Positions 1-12,891 of a DNA stretch of 64,000 nt are shown here, one piece after another. Origin of the DNA: Amblyomma americanum (taxonomy: Eukaryota; Arthropoda; Arachnida; Ixodida; Ixodidae); NCBI RefSeq assembly GCF_052857255.1, contig NC_135497.1, positions 345,749,751-345,813,750 on the forward strand. Direction: 5' to 3'. Under the pieces are notes generated by a model. The model had not been told where the DNA came from and did no database searches. It saw nothing but the letters and a program-made list of their open reading frames with translations. Position 1 is the first letter of the stretch. Each line of letters opens with the position of its first letter. A program made the position numbers and the translations under genes.

Positions 1-2090
1 GTAATGTAGGTTTCTATTCAAAAATTACGCCTAAAAATATGCTTTCTTGTTTTACTGGTAATACGGTTTAGTTCAAGAACAGGATGGTGTCGGTCTGTAA
101 GCCTCGTCTGAGCAAGAACTGGACAGCTACTAATTTTTTTGTGGGAAAAAAATTGGAATACATTTTTCTTTATGCAATTAGCCAATTTATTCATAGTCAT
201 CTCTATCTGTCTATCAAAGGTTGAGACGCTAGAGAACATGTAGTCAATTTACAAGTCATCAACATGAACCGAATACATTATGAACTTCGGGATTATATTA
301 GCTATGGAGTTTATTGTTACTATAAAAGGTGCAGTGCTTCAAATAGACCCCCGAGGTACACCGTTCTTCTGGACGAAATTCATTGAAAAAGTGGTACGTA
401 GGCGCACTTGGAATGCGCGGTCGGCTAGGAAGTCACTACCATACTGCCGCGGATGCCTAGCTATGTCTCCTAGGTCGCGGAGTATGCAGAACCTGCAGGT
501 GGTGCCGCGCCCTTCTCCACTCCATATCTAAGACCCTAATACAGTGTTGTCTGAATACTAAGGCCTCCAGAACCCTACTTCCAGATGGAAAAGGTGATGT
601 GTGGTCGCACATGCTTTTTGAAACCACACTGACTGATGTATATCGAGAAGTTGATGCTATTCAAGAACAAACAACGCTTCAAATGATTTTGCAAGGCAAC
701 TGGTAAGTATTATGGGCCTGTAACTACCAGGATTTGATGATAATGTTCCGGTTTTGATATGAGGTACTATGACGGCTTTTTACACGCTTCAGGTATGCTC
801 CCTGAAGCCCAAATATTTAAAAAGAATTCCGAGTACCTCGGATAGATACAGAAGCATTGTGCAGAGTGTATTAATTGGGCCTGGTGCTCTTTATTCAGCT
901 ACAGAAAGAGTTTTATCTACTCCCTCTAGTGTAAGTGGCCTGTTATAATCTTGGCTCGTGCCTGCTCTCGTGGGAAGCTTTTGTTTTTATACTATGAATT
1001 TTGTACTCTTGGAATGTATCTACGTGGTGTGACAAACAGGAAACAACAGAGAAATGTTCACCTAATTTATTGGCTTGTTCTTCGAAGGTTGTCTTTGTAC
1101 CGGGTGTCGACAACAGAAGAAACGCGAAAGGAGATTAGTTTCAATTGAACTTACTGACCTTTCCCACAATTTCTTTCTGATAAACTGAACCATTGATCGA
1201 AGGCACATATTGCTGCCAATAGTTTTTCTCAGCCTTACTACGGATATAATGTGCTTTGACCCTAGGTTTTTAAAAATCCCTAGGTTTTCTCCAGTGGGAT
1301 ACCTATGGAAAACACGCAACGCTTTGTTTTGCTGCTTTTTTGGGACTCTGCATTCTGGTGTCCATCATGCCTTTTGTTTTCTTCGTACGAGTCCCCACGT
1401 TAGAAGGATAGCTATTAGTGCTGTAGAAATTATGCAATTAGAATGTTTTTCATTCAATCCATTTGCTCTGAGCTCTTCACACAGAACTTTATCCTATGCA
1501 GTATGGGCTGTAAAGAGAGAACAGCCAGCGAGATAAATTCCCAGTGCCGTGGCCTTGTTTGGATAACAAGTGTTGAAAATGAAAACTGTATCGCTATCAG
1601 CAGATAACTTCCTCGGGCATCGTCTAAAACGGTCCATTTAAAATAATTCAAAACTGAAGGTCATGTGAAGGTCAAACCAAGGCAGCTCATTTTACCTGGG
1701 CTTTGGCAACAATAAATGGCCTTTCCAGTCTTCAGTAAGCATGTGTTGTCAGACCGGATAAGGATGAAATCTTCAATTGCTTCTCTCCCAGAGTCAGTCT
1801 CCGCGCTTACCCAAAAACGAGAGAGCATTAAAATCACCGACTACCAAATATGGTTGTGACACCTGTGTGAAAAGGTAATCTATTTCCAAGACTAAGTAAG
1901 GTTCTGAGGAATGTATACACAGTGTATCTGTCCGCATTCTTCATTGAGGGCGATTGGCCGAAGCGGGAAAAGAGCCATAAAACGTATTTGTTGTCCGGCC
2001 ACAGTGGCAGCACGGGGACGGGAAAGGAACCTAAAGGAAAAAAAAAAGACTCCTGCCCACGCCAGCTGTATGCCTTAACTATAACCAAAT
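1..2090 (-). mobile_element. Jockey-like LINE, endonuclease and RT, decayed and cut by the window start
   Basis: Minus-strand reading gives endonuclease fragments such as QPYLVVGDFNA (~1850) and FKWTVLDDARGS (~1630). These are followed by RT fragments, including NGVPRGSI (~335), INSIANIIPKF and the active-site variant SVHVDD (~255). Downstream to position 1 comes the thumb region (RLTDRHHPVLELN). Stops and frameshifts are frequent; the codon right after the VDD-L is TAA. Nucleotide similarity with 62600-63870 is visible by eye across nearly the whole RT, so both are copies of one family. The 5' limit is uncertain. Confidence 0.75.
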
Positions 2091-2159
2091 ATGGCGTAAC
2101 GCAGAGTACTTATCCACAAAAGGTGAGCTCTAGCCTCCGTGAATAAAAAAAGAAGAAAA

Positions 2160-2495
2160 AATGAGGAGAGAAGAAAGTTGCGAGAATAGGACAGTGAAAG
2201 ATGAAGAAGAGGACAGGAAATGCCGAGTTTCTCAAGTCGAGTCAGCCCGGGGGTGCCGCCTATGGGAAATGGGGGCCAAAGTGGCATGCTGCCTAAGGCG
2301 AAGGGCCTTAAAGGTCCAAGCATTTGGCGTCGGCTTAACGACCAGAATCCTCTTTTCCACGCACACGGCCAAGTGCCACGCTCAGCTAAATGTGGGTGGG
2401 CGGAGCCCACATCTGCTAGAAAACCCGCGGTGTCGCAAGCCACCATCATCTGCAGGTTACAGATACCGCTGCGGGGATGCTCTGGGCTAGTTAAA
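2160..2495. other. GC-rich block next to LINE, possibly its 5' UTR
   Basis: About 335 bp that are much richer in GC than the flanks, with segments such as GTCAGCCCGGGGGTGCCGCC and GGCGTCGGCTTAACG. Open frames exist on both strands. It adjoins the 5' (endonuclease) side of the minus-strand Jockey-like LINE, so it may be the GC-rich leader and promoter of that element. The 3' exon of Frq was looked for here and not found. Confidence 0.35.
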
Positions 2496-2696
2496 TATCA
2501 CTCTGCGGGAAATGATTTACGCTAATTACTCATCGTAATCTGTTCTAAAGCAAGATCATTCAACTCGCCATTGGCAAAGATACGTTCCATAGAGTAGCTT
2601 TAGCAGAGATGGGAAATGAATTAACTCCAAGTTGCGAAGTGCAGTTGAAATGTGCAAGCATATAAGAGGAACCTGCATAGAAAACAAAAGTCCTAC

Positions 2697-2774
2697 CTTG
2701 TCCAATTGGTCGAATATCTTGTCAACTCTTTCCTGGGGGGATTCCTCTTGTTCGGACTCTTTCGTCTGGTTTCC
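2697..2774 (-). CDS. Frq: Frq exon: EF3-EF4 linker and start of EF4
   Basis: This 78-nt exon is 26 codons, phase 0 at both ends, between the acceptor CCTTTCCGCAG and the donor AAG|GTAGGA. It begins GNQTKESEQEESPQERVD and ends KIFDQLDK. The first part is the acidic, variable EF3-EF4 linker. The second is the EF4 entering helix and the first calcium-ligand positions (D-x-x-D). The family normally has Met where this has Leu in FDQLD. The rest of EF4 and the C-terminal tail should be in a further exon downstream on the minus strand. No such exon is recognisable in 1-2696, which holds LINE and GC-rich debris, so it is presumed to lie outside the window. Confidence 0.93.
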
Positions 2775-4941
2775 CTGCGGAAAGGAAAGAAATCAAATAG
2801 AAGTAAAAACACAACCTTAAGAATGAAGGGTCACTGAGCGCACGCTTCGAGTTCAGCAATACCAACGCTCAGTTACGTGGGCTCCTTCTTCGAGTTGTGC
2901 CTCCTGAGAGTAAGTTACAAACCAAATAGAATCACTACTGAACGTCCCCTGACGTGAAGGGACCGGTCTTCCTAGATTCAATTAGAGCTGCACGGTAGGT
3001 ACCATTCAAATGTAATGACTTGGAGACCACGTTTTTTTACCCCTTTTCCCGAGGAAGAAAGAAGGAAAAACTTCCAAGTAGAGCGACGATCTAGCACCGA
3101 AGAAGCGCGGTTGAGCACGGCTTAGTTTCGTGAGCGAAAATGAAAGAAACTAAAAAGATCGTCTGCTGGAGGTAGCCGAGCCGCCAGGGAAATGGCGCAA
3201 TCCAAAGGGTTAGAAAATAAAACTTTTTGGTGGAAATAGATTTACGAAGTAAGACCGTCACGACTAGATGTAATACGTCAAAGATACAAAAAAGAACATT
3301 GAAGCATTGCGAAAAAGGACAAGAAATTGACGCAATGACCAGCCCGAAGTGAGGACACTACGACACGCAACATCAGAGATTCTCATCGCGATCTTGCACC
3401 ACTAAACATTGCGGCAACTGAGAAGCTGCTACAGTAACATTTAGCCTTGGCAATAGAACTGAATTAGAATGGCGGTTAGAGACATGAGTGGTGTGTCAAA
3501 GGACGAACGTTACAACTGCGTCGCGACGTCGCTCTGCTGTGGTGCTGCGGTGCTGCAAACTTGTCAGGAAGACAACGTACAAAGAAGCCTTCATTATCCT
3601 CCTTTTTTTCACGGGGATGCAGGCAGCATAAAAAGGCTGTCATCTTTTTCACAATCGCTGATAAAGGATGCGCATAAGTCTAACGAAAAAACAGACGCTG
3701 AACTCGGTGCAACTGTTTTCTGCGGCTTTATCTGGCGGATATTTTTTTTTTTCTGTCGAGACGTTGTCCTCGACGTTTCGTCAGAGTGTAAGCTCCAAGG
3801 AGAAACATTCGCCCGGTCCATCTTGAAGAGTGTAAAGAAAGAACAAAATTGCTTTGCCAGTATTGCCTTTTGAGAACGAAATAACTCTGCGATGATGAAA
3901 CATAATCGTGCGCTCAGTCGAGAATATCCCCAGCTCAGGATCTACGACGTCCTGCAATTTCATTCCGAACACAGCACGAAATCAGTATATGCTGTTTAGG
4001 ATATTTTTTTTCCCATAACTCCTCGCTTGCGTCGCGATGACGGCCAAAACGTAGCAAACTACGACTTGTAAGCTAACGAACCGCAACCGTCATAGCCCGC
4101 TGACGTGTTCTGAAGCAGACTTTTTAGTCTCATTGCGTGGTAGTTGCTCCTACCCAAGCTTACATGTCCTCGTGGGAAGTTGTACATCTTGTCCTCGGGA
4201 AAGACAACAAGAGATGAAGTCACATCTGTCACAGGTACTTTAAAATGCTGCGCAATCGACTCGTGCCATCAGCATCAAAACGTGGTAATGCACGAACCCT
4301 AATATATCTGACAGCAGTGCGACAAGCGCTGTACTGAGCTCATTAGCGGACTGCTCACATTACTCTCACAAACATGCATGAGAGAAAATGAATAAAAGTG
4401 AACAGGCTCAAGATGACATTCGGCGCAGCCTCTGCGTTATCGCAGAGAAATTTAGCAAGAGCAAAAATTGACAGTCCCAGAGACGGGCCATTCCTAAACA
4501 AGCCGGACAGTACAAAAGGAATGAGACGTGGAGCAACCACAGGCCGGCCGCCCCTGTTCCGCTGTTGCGCAGCGCATTCGCTGCTTAATAGCCATGCAGC
4601 AAGCAGCCCCAATGAGCACCGCCCGCCGCATCCGTCATCCGAGGGCAGTCCACATAACTCGAGCACCCCTAGCACTTCCTTGCTAGACGTCAGCTCGAAA
4701 CGCCAACGTCAGTCAATGCTGCCCGGCTGAGACACCACGGCCCTTGCGAACAACGGTCATCGGCGGCCGGCGGCGACGGGGGCTGATTAACGAGGCGCAT
4801 TTGTTGCGCGAATCAAGCCAGCGGTCTCTCTCCACGAGCCCGTCAAGGAGCGCTGCGGGGGCGGATGACTAACGTGCAGTGCCGCGAGCGGCGAGCTAAG
4901 GAAGAAGAAAAAAAAAAGCCGCCAGCGACTTCTTTCCTTAC
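2775..4941. other. Frq intron, 2.2 kb
   Basis: Bounded by GT-AG sites. I see no mobile element or coding exon in it. A GC-rich segment at 4520-4860 has open frames on both strands without recognisable content. Confidence 0.7.
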
Positions 4942-5030
4942 CAGCATCTGATAGATGGCGTCTACGATGTTGTACATCTCGTCTCTCGTGATGAATCCGT
5001 CGTTGTCGACGTCATACAATTTGAAGGCCC
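4942..5030 (-). CDS. Frq: Frq exon: EF3
   Basis: This 89-nt exon is two bases plus 29 codons, ending in phase 0. It lies between the acceptor CCTCGCAG and the donor CTG|GTAAGG. It encodes (W)[17 protein letters not shown] followed by [12 protein letters not shown], a complete EF3. The loop [12 protein letters not shown] has acidic or amide ligands at positions 1, 3 and 5, Gly at 6, Ile at 8 and Glu at 12, so it should bind calcium. The family usually has Met-Val where this has Met-Leu at the exon end. The next exon at 2774 continues with GNQTKESEQEE. Confidence 0.95.
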
Positions 5031-5867
5031 CTGCGAGGCGGTGGCGACACGGGAAGAACAAAAGGGTGGATTGAGACGCTGGCCACATGTTCACGGTGCA
5101 TCGCATTAGAGTGACAATGCTAGTTAGCGGGGAGGAGCAACCTCCTGACCAAGGCATACCACTGCGCGACCTTTAGGTCAGCCAGCAGAAACAGAACCGA
5201 GGGAGTCTAGTTATGGCTGTCCTCTGTAGAAACGAACAACCCCGAAGGGAAATCGGCCAAATACCAGAGGGAATACGGCCTACAAAGTGACGTCTTTTTT
5301 TCTTTGTGATATTTCCTTCTAGAACACTGTACAGGTAAAGATAGAAAACCTGCAAGTTCTATAAATTAGCTTTGAGCTATATTTTCGGTGAAAGTAGAGC
5401 AAAGCAAGCTAACAAAACGATATATCGTCACGTTCATTTCCGAAGCCCGCGATGCCTTTTTTGGTAATTTGGCCCAACCGCTGGTGTTGGGCTAATATTG
5501 CCATAGAGACTAAACGCCTGCGTTTTTTCATGCCTTGCTTATCTGATTGACCTGGGTGTCGATTGTCTAGGCTCGGAATTACACACGACGTTCTAATACT
5601 GAACCTCATCAGACACCTTGTACTGCTACGCTCACTCGCGGGAGCAACTCACAGGATCCGTGTTTTGCCGTTAACAACCACGCCCACCTCTGAAAGCGGA
5701 ATAATCCAACCACGCCCACCACTGAGTAGTTACTCGATCGCAGCAGTTTTTATCGAGTTAGTGAAAGAAACTTCTTGTTCTAACTTAGATCACAACGTCT
5801 GAGAGCCTGCATAACTGAGGCCGTTTCCCGGAGACTAGGAAGGACGTTTCGCACCGCTTGCAAGTTG

Positions 5868-5913
5868 AGGTGTTTAGAGCGTTCTTTGTTAGGTGTTTAG
5901 AGCGTTCTTTGTT
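5868..5913 (+). repeat. Perfect tandem duplication of 23 bp
   Basis: AGGTGTTTAGAGCGTTCTTTGTT occurs twice without a gap (5868-5890 and 5891-5913). A partial match (GTGTTTAGAGC) lies at 6115. Confidence 0.97.
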
Positions 5914-7817
5914 ATTCATATCTGTGACAGGCAAACTTTCGCGTTGATATTGATTTGGCATTTCAGCGATTGCCCAGTTGCTGTTTGAAACTAGAGAATT
6001 ATCGCTAGGAAGAACATGCCTCGGCGCATGACATCCTTGTTTCCTCCTTATATCGGAGGTAGTTTGAAGATAACGTTCAAAACACGATCGCCATTCGCGT
6101 AACTTGCTTTTGTAGTGTTTAGAGCAGGCCACTTTTGCCAAAGGAACGTCGCTGATTCATTCAAGATTCGAACCAGTGACACCGATTTACTTTGTTGCAT
6201 TTATACAAATAATCTGAAATGCGGTAAGCTTATGTGAATCTAATTTTCCAGCAGTAAGCCACAAATAACAGCATCTACTAGCAAATATAAGCCGATCACG
6301 AGCGGGCGACTTGAACATGAATAGGCACAAGTATTTCGTGGTAAATTGATAAATGCACACATGTGGTTTCACGTTTCAATGCTGTAAAGGCTCATGATAA
6401 GAGTAAATGCCAATTGCGACAAATCTAATGCTGGCTACCGCAACACGATAGATTTTATTACGCGCATCTCAAGAAAGCGGATGTTTTTATTTTTAAACAA
6501 TAAGACGCCACAAAAGCTTTTCGCTCTGTATGCTTTAGAGACGAGGCTATGTTTCGCTTTTCGAGAAACGCTTTCGATTTTCGATTAGCTCAGGCCTTGC
6601 GAACTGCCTCCATGAGCATCAATCCCGCGGGCCATTAAGCTTAAATGCCAAAGGCAAGATTACAACAACACGCGCGTTCGTACGAGCACTGGTTGCACGC
6701 AAAACCACCGAAAAATAAAAGAAGACCTTTAAAACCCCTTTTTGTTTTGTGCGGGAGTTTCGGCTTTCTGTATGCGCGTTCTTACGTTCCACGTTCCACG
6801 CCCTCACCTTTCTCCTGCAGGTTTAAAAGTTTGCCTTAAGCAGAATAAATTTTCAGCGGTTAGTCAGCGACCTTTGTTGTCGGCCTCTTCTAGCCTCCTA
6901 TGTCAGCCCGCTGTTCTTCCATCCCGTTCTAAAATCTGCACAACCTAGTCCAACTGCACTGTGTCGACATTGGCAGACAGGTCGCTGCGAACTGCGCAGA
7001 AGGCGCGGTTGCGAAATGCGCCATAGCTGGCGAAGAGGACGTGCCTGCCAACAAATTAAAAATTGGGCAAGCGCAGACACACGTCAGTAAGCCAAGGATG
7101 AAGTGCGGGGTGCAGGGAAATCAAATCTTAAAATTTAAAGTAACCCCCATCGGTTTAATCTACCGTCGGCCGAAAACTTCACCGCAGACGATATCGCACT
7201 GGCGTCGCCTGGTGTTCACGGCACTAAATTTTGCGAAATCACTTCGCTAGTCAGCGAGGCGACCACGTAGTTACAATCCCGAGCATTCCTCTCTATTTTG
7301 GGCAAGTTCAGAAAAATAGCGCATTTTTAAGGACGTCAGAAGAGAAACACACGCGGAAGATAAACGTCTGCTCCGTTTTTCTGAATATGATCCAGCAAGA
7401 GCTGTATTGCAACTCCAAATTACCGTTCTGCACCATTGCCGCGTACTGCCAGATACGTGGCTCCTTACAGACCGTTCATTTGTTTCCCCGTTATACCTGA
7501 CTGCCACCATTCATATCACAATTTTTGTTTATTATTCCCGTGCTTTAAATCAAGGACAGTAACCATAAGGTACGTTGTCAGCAAAAAATGTCACGACAGA
7601 GCAAAACGGGGAGAAGAAGCGGACAGTCGACCGCTATGGACTCTTCCAGCCCGGGCACTTCGATAAAGGGAGACAATCTGTCTCTATTTCAGCAATGTTG
7701 TGATACGCCTGCGAGGTTGCAACGCATAACAGTGAGTCACTATCTGGGACCGGACAGCCAAGAGAGAGAGAAATAAGAAAAATATGAAGCGACTGCGAAA
7801 TAATTCCAAGTCAGTAC

Positions 7818-7837
7818 GGGGGGGGGGGGGGGGGGGG
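7818..7837 (+). repeat. Poly-G tract (20 G)
   Basis: A run of about 20 G. On the Frq coding strand it is poly-C. Length in the assembly may be unreliable. Confidence 0.95.
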
Positions 7838-9344
7838 TGTAAAGAAGTGGCTGCGCTCTGCACTCTCCAGGACACGTACTTCGGTTCTGCCGCGTGTGAA
7901 GTGCACGCACAAGTAAGAAGATTTGAGGCTTCACTCCGCGATTAAAGCAATACGATTAAAAGAAAAAAATGGCCCACGAGTCTTCTGCATATGTGGATCC
8001 CACATCGTGCTCTCTTGTTTCGTGTTTACATGCGATATAAAAGTACAGCTCGGGAAACAACTTGCTGCTGCAAACTTGAGAACCCCACGATAGCAAGACG
8101 GGCGAGTTGGTGATACATACTTCTGGAAAAATAGCGCAGAAGACGAGGACAGCAAAGAAAGGTAACAACAGGACTCCCATCAATATGGCAGCTGTTAAAT
8201 TGACAGCGCATCGCTTAATTGCAGCTTTATTGTGACTACGGCATTGTACTGTAGGTTGCCGACTTATGTTCGATGCACCAGGTTTTTGCTGAGCGCGTCT
8301 AGAGCACGGTTAACAAACGCTTCCGTCTTTAACATCGCATCACAATATTGAACGTTTGTAAGCCTATGGTTGACGTGGAGTCCAGTTTATGCGCCAACAC
8401 GACGTCTAAGGAAGGAAAAGTGCGACGTGCAAATGTGCGATCTGTATTTCCTGGGTACAACCCCACGCAAATGATCTTTACACAGGTATGCCTCATTTCT
8501 GCTATCTACTGATTTCTTTCCAGCGCTGCGCAGTTCGTGGGATGAAAAAAATAGGGGACTTTGCGAGTTTATTGACAGTTGCTCAACTTTTGATACAGCC
8601 AAGTTTAATCTAGATGCCGTTTTTGTGCGCCTGGCACACAACCTCTTTATTAAAACTATCGCTACTTGAAACTAGCGCAAAGTGCCCTGTTAAGATGTGC
8701 CATAAGGGATAGTGGTTTATGTTGCCACCTTATATTAAAAAAAATAAAAGTCAACAACATCAAATGCGGCTGGCGCACACGCTGGTCAAACTCAGGAGAA
8801 ATGGCTGATGGCCAAGCTTAGCGCACTACATTGCGTAACTAAGAGAAACGAGATCCGACTTCGGCGGATATTTCGAAGAGCGAACTCGTTTGGGGAGCGT
8901 TACGAAATGGGGCAGTTTTGCGTAACGACTGCTCCGAGTTCTGCATTATAGAGTGCCTAATATTTCCGATTAAAAAGTTTACCCGCCTAATTGTTTGTAT
9001 TCACGAGAAATTACCGTTAGCGCTTTGTGGGCGCCTCGCCGTAGGGGTCGAGTCTATGCACCTGCTATAACCATTGTTTGAATTTCGTACAGTTAAACTC
9101 TTAATGTCTTGAGTGAGAATTGCAAGCTGGGCTGATCGGTTTGGCATTGCTTTTACGAGTAAACAGTATGAGAAAGCCCTGGGGACATACAAAAGACAAC
9201 ACATCAATATCTTCAACACATTTACTCGGGTAGGAGTTGAAGATAATGATTTTTATTTTCGCCAAAGCAGCACAGTGAAAGTCGACCCACACCGTAGCGG
9301 AGGGCTTCGGTTCAGTAAAGGCCAATTGGGAAGTTTCTAAGCCC

Positions 9345-9465
9345 ACTGCGCAGGCGTTTGTTCCGTTTCCCTCAAATGTGACTGCGCGAACCTGGGTCGA
9401 ACCGGAGAGCTCGGGGTCAGCAGCCGAAGGCCATATTTTCTGAACGGCCACGGCGGATCATAACC
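9345..9465 (-). mobile_element. Decayed tRNA-derived SINE fragment
   Basis: On the minus strand the segment CGGCTGCTGACCC and a B-box-like GGTTCGACCC align with the SINE head, followed by a weakly matching body. Divergence is high and both ends are uncertain. Confidence 0.5.
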
Positions 9466-10778
9466 TTAGGGGTAACGTACAAAAGTCGGCGTTCTTTTTT
9501 TTTAATATTTGTGCCGCCCTGCACCGGGACACTTATCAGAAATGAGCAGCACTAGATGACGCAACACAAGGTACATGCGGGAGGAAAGCTTCCAGCTCTA
9601 TCAGAGCATTATTGGAAATGAGCCATGCCTCTCTTTCGAGAAGCAACACCGGCGCCTGGCACTGCGCCACGAAAACATAAGGCAAGAAAAAAAGAATAAA
9701 GTAACCCGGAAATGCCAAACGCGTGATCAGCGCGCTTGGCGCTACGCCAGATAGAATGTGATACTGTCCGGAAGGTTCCAAACAACGGCGCCAATCCAGC
9801 CTCCCATTCGGTCCGAATGCGTGCCCTCCCTGAGTAATGATGGCACCGGACCACGCGATTCGCGGCTCACTGCCGAACACGGGAACAGACGGCAGTTCCC
9901 TGATTATTGTTCTGACAGCGGAAACGTCCGTAATAACGCGGGCCAGAATTGGGGAATAAAAAGAGAGAGAAGGATGGGAGCAAAAAAAAAAAGTAAGGGA
10001 GGAAGCCAGGCGCCCGTGAGCCACATTACCATGCATTACCATATCACGCACGCGCTCCCCGAATGGATCAGGGTGCCTAATGCCCGGGGCAAACTCTGTT
10101 CTCCGCCGCTCCGTCGATCGCATACTTATTTAATGCGGAGGCGTCGCAGTACGCGCACAGCCCGCCAACAGCCCCATTCTTACGCACTCGCAGAGGCGCG
10201 CGCGATCCGGCTTCGTTTGGCCAGGAAATGTAACTGCGCCGCGTCGGCGCAGTGATGCAAGCTAGCTGCTGCGCCAACGGTGCCTAGATAATGCAAGGCG
10301 GACCCATGTGTGCGTGTGTGTATCCTGGCACCCGCCGCCCTTGCTTATCCGCTGCCAGTGCCGGGCAATGGTGCGCTAACGCTTATTGATTGGCACCATT
10401 TAGATTCCGGCGATCGGGAAACCTGAGCGGCCGCGTCCCGAGGGGCACGCACGGGCCTCCGCATTCCCTTCTGCGCGCCCATTGCAAGCTGTACACCTAC
10501 GCGCTGCCGGTCGGCGAGGCGAAAAGAAATAAAGAAATGTGACAATGAGACAAAACTGAGCTTGCTCGCTTCGGCGTCAACGTAAGGGCAGAATGCACGT
10601 AAAATCGCCTAAACGTGTGCACTACACCGGGCAGATGCAAAGTAACATTAAAGCCACAGCCACTTCTTGGACCAATTCAATTTTAGTGAAAAGAAGAAAT
10701 TTTTTTTTATCAGCTGCGAGGCAACTGAACGCCGCTACAACATTTGGGCGACAATGAAAGCAAGGAAACAGAAGTACG

Positions 10779-10855
10779 GAATGAATGAATGAATGAATGA
10801 ATGAATGAATGAATGAATGAATGAATGAATGAATGAATGAATGAATGAATGAAAC
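10779..10855. repeat. (GAAT)n microsatellite
   Basis: About 19 perfect units, ending roughly 40 bp downstream (on the minus strand) of the Frq exon donor at 10896. Length change here could affect splicing of that exon. Confidence 0.97.
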
Positions 10856-10896
10856 TTCATCGTACATGCAAACATAAATTCACAGGTTGTACTCAC

Positions 10897-10975
10897 AGAC
10901 TAGCTTTTCGTCGAGACTGCCTCGTGATGTCACCGAAAGTGCACGAATGAACTCCTCGAACTCGATTGAGCCGTC
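10897..10975 (-). CDS. Frq: Frq exon: EF2 loop and EF2-EF3 linker
   Basis: This 79-nt exon has 26 codons plus one base. The acceptor is CTTTACAG and the donor is TCT|GTGAGT. It reads DGSIEFEEF then [10 protein letters not shown] and ends SLDEKLV. It completes the EF2 calcium loop ([12 protein letters not shown], with the invariant Glu at position 12) and the strongly conserved ALSVTSRG linker. The trailing T combines with GG from the next exon to give a Trp codon (V-W-A-F), as in other frequenins. A (GAAT)n microsatellite lies immediately downstream in the intron (10779-10855), only about 40 bp from the donor site. Confidence 0.93.
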
Positions 10976-12084
10976 CTGTAAAGAAAGACGGAAGCAGAAA
11001 GGGATATAAGTTGGCAGATCAGCTCCTCTGATGAAAGTCTATGGTAATGACAGACGAGTGGCCTGATGCGCACAAAGCGAGAGGTAGGTAGACATTTTGT
11101 CAATCTTGATTTTGAAAAAAAAAAAAAATTGCTGGACAGGCACTACACCGCAGACATGAAACAAAGAGTTGAAGAAGCGGAGCGTAAGCATTCAAGTGTT
11201 TACATATTTACAACACACCATTGCGACAACATTATTTACAAAAGATCATCGTTGGGCCGTCGAGAAGACGCGGTCGCACATTGTGGCTCACAAGATTGAA
11301 CGCCTGTATAGCCAAGATCGTAGCGCGTGGAGCACGTCCAAGGAGCTGCTACTTCGCCGCGCGTCGGTGCGTGGAATAGAACGCGACAGACACGGGACAC
11401 AATCATGAGCTCGAACAAACGTGTGGAAGTCTGCCGGCCAGCACAATATGGAGGACTTCGCGTCGCGGCTGAAGTAAGATACTTAAGAACTGTTATTACA
11501 CATTGTGATTAAAAAAGAAAGGCCCCGTCGTTTCATCTTCAATGACTCAGGTTTAATACTTTTGGGCCTGTGTTTATGTAGTTACGCGTTCATTTTTGTC
11601 CACGATAGTACCCGTACATGACGAGAAGGCGAATGTAGGACCTCTAGAATATACCCCTCTTGACAAAATATTGCGTACTCAGAACTCTTCTATAAGAAAA
11701 ATCGTGACTGCTTGACCAAACTGGCGGAGGTCATACCCGATTTCCAGTGAATGCGTGACCATAGCATCGACACACGAGCGGGCGAGAGAGCTCGTGCCCT
11801 CAATGATTTTCTAACAAAAAAAAACGGGATACGAAGTAATGAAAACGGTTTCGTTCAGTACCCAGACAAAATCTATGGCTCAGGCTTGCGTTCTCGCTCT
11901 TTGATATACGCACCATGATTACTCTGCACCGAACGTGTCGCATAATTTATTTACTATGTGGTGGCCGCTAATAGAGAGTGCAACTGCGAATTCGGACAGC
12001 CAGAACCCTAAAAAAAAATTAGTCTGCAAAAGAGCAAAGTAACATTCGGACACTTTCCCAAAGATGACAACGTAGCAAAAGTCA

Positions 12085-12235
12085 AACATGGCGCCTTTCC
12101 TGCTTCTCATAAAAATCGAGACACTTGCACCTGGATCGCACAATCCCCACCAGCGGCGGCACCTGCCATCGCAGGGCAGTGGCGCATCGCTTAACCGCTG
12201 CACCACTGCGGCAGGATTGGTACGAGGACTGAACG
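12085..12235 (-). mobile_element. Possible second tRNA-like SINE
   Basis: The minus strand reads CCGCAGTGGTGCAGCGGTTA, an A-box-like start, and about 60 bp later GATTGTGCGATCCAGG, a degenerate B box. A body with GAAAGGCGCC follows. Part of the body recurs 275 bp away at 12369-12404. The sequence differs from the main SINE family. Confidence 0.4.
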
Positions 12236-12404
12236 TGAAGCAGAGGCCAATTCCGCATATATGGGCATTGACCGATTAACGCTGAAGCGTCATATCCTTA
12301 AGGCGGAGCTTAAGTGCCCCCTCCAATTCTTTTCTCCAATAACGGGAAAGCATAAGTCGAATAAGGAACCTTTCGTGCTTTTCATAAAAAGCGAGACACT
12401 TGCA
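12094..12404 (+). repeat. Direct repeat, 36 bp, 275 bp apart
   Basis: 12094-12129 and 12369-12404 match at 33 of 36 positions (CATAAAAA-CGAGACACTTGCA block), with weaker similarity extending about 20 bp to the left. One copy is in the possible second SINE. Confidence 0.85.
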
Positions 12405-12797
12405 TTTCGTTCCAGCTCTAAAAAGGGCAAAAGATATATGGTCTAAAGACGTATTCCGTACATTCCTGCAGGGTCGCTAAGACCCCGCGAACGACATTTA
12501 TTGCCCAAAACTCGCACCATATACGGCGAGCATACCCGGTAATTACGAATGAACCACTATAAAACATTTTCTGCTTGCAGACAAATACAGCAGTGAGGTC
12601 ATCGTTGTTTATTATGTGCGTACAGTATTTTTTCATTTTTTGTCCTCGTTCTGGTAAATGTACTGGTTCGTGTGCACACACCACAAGTAGCTTTTCGTTG
12701 CCTCTGTTCTGTCGCTATCTGGCGGTCGGTGCCAGTCAAGCCAACCTCTGGCTTTGGTCGGCCCGAACTTGTGCCTTTGAAAGACGATAATGAAGGC

Positions 12798-12798
<1 letters not shown>

Positions 12799-12891
<93 letters not shown>

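Larger units (their letters stand above)
5031..10896. other. Frq intron, 5.9 kb
   Basis: Holds the 23-bp duplication, the poly-G tract, a decayed SINE near 9.4 kb and the (GAAT)n array. The 9540-10280 segment is GC-richer with a 195-codon minus frame that resembles nothing known. Two AACCACGCCCACC copies lie at about 5677 and 5709. The rest shows nothing. Confidence 0.7.

Noticed and set aside
9536..10123. 195-codon minus-strand frame
   Set aside because: No domain, no codon bias and opposite-strand frames of similar length; likely chance in GC-rich intron.
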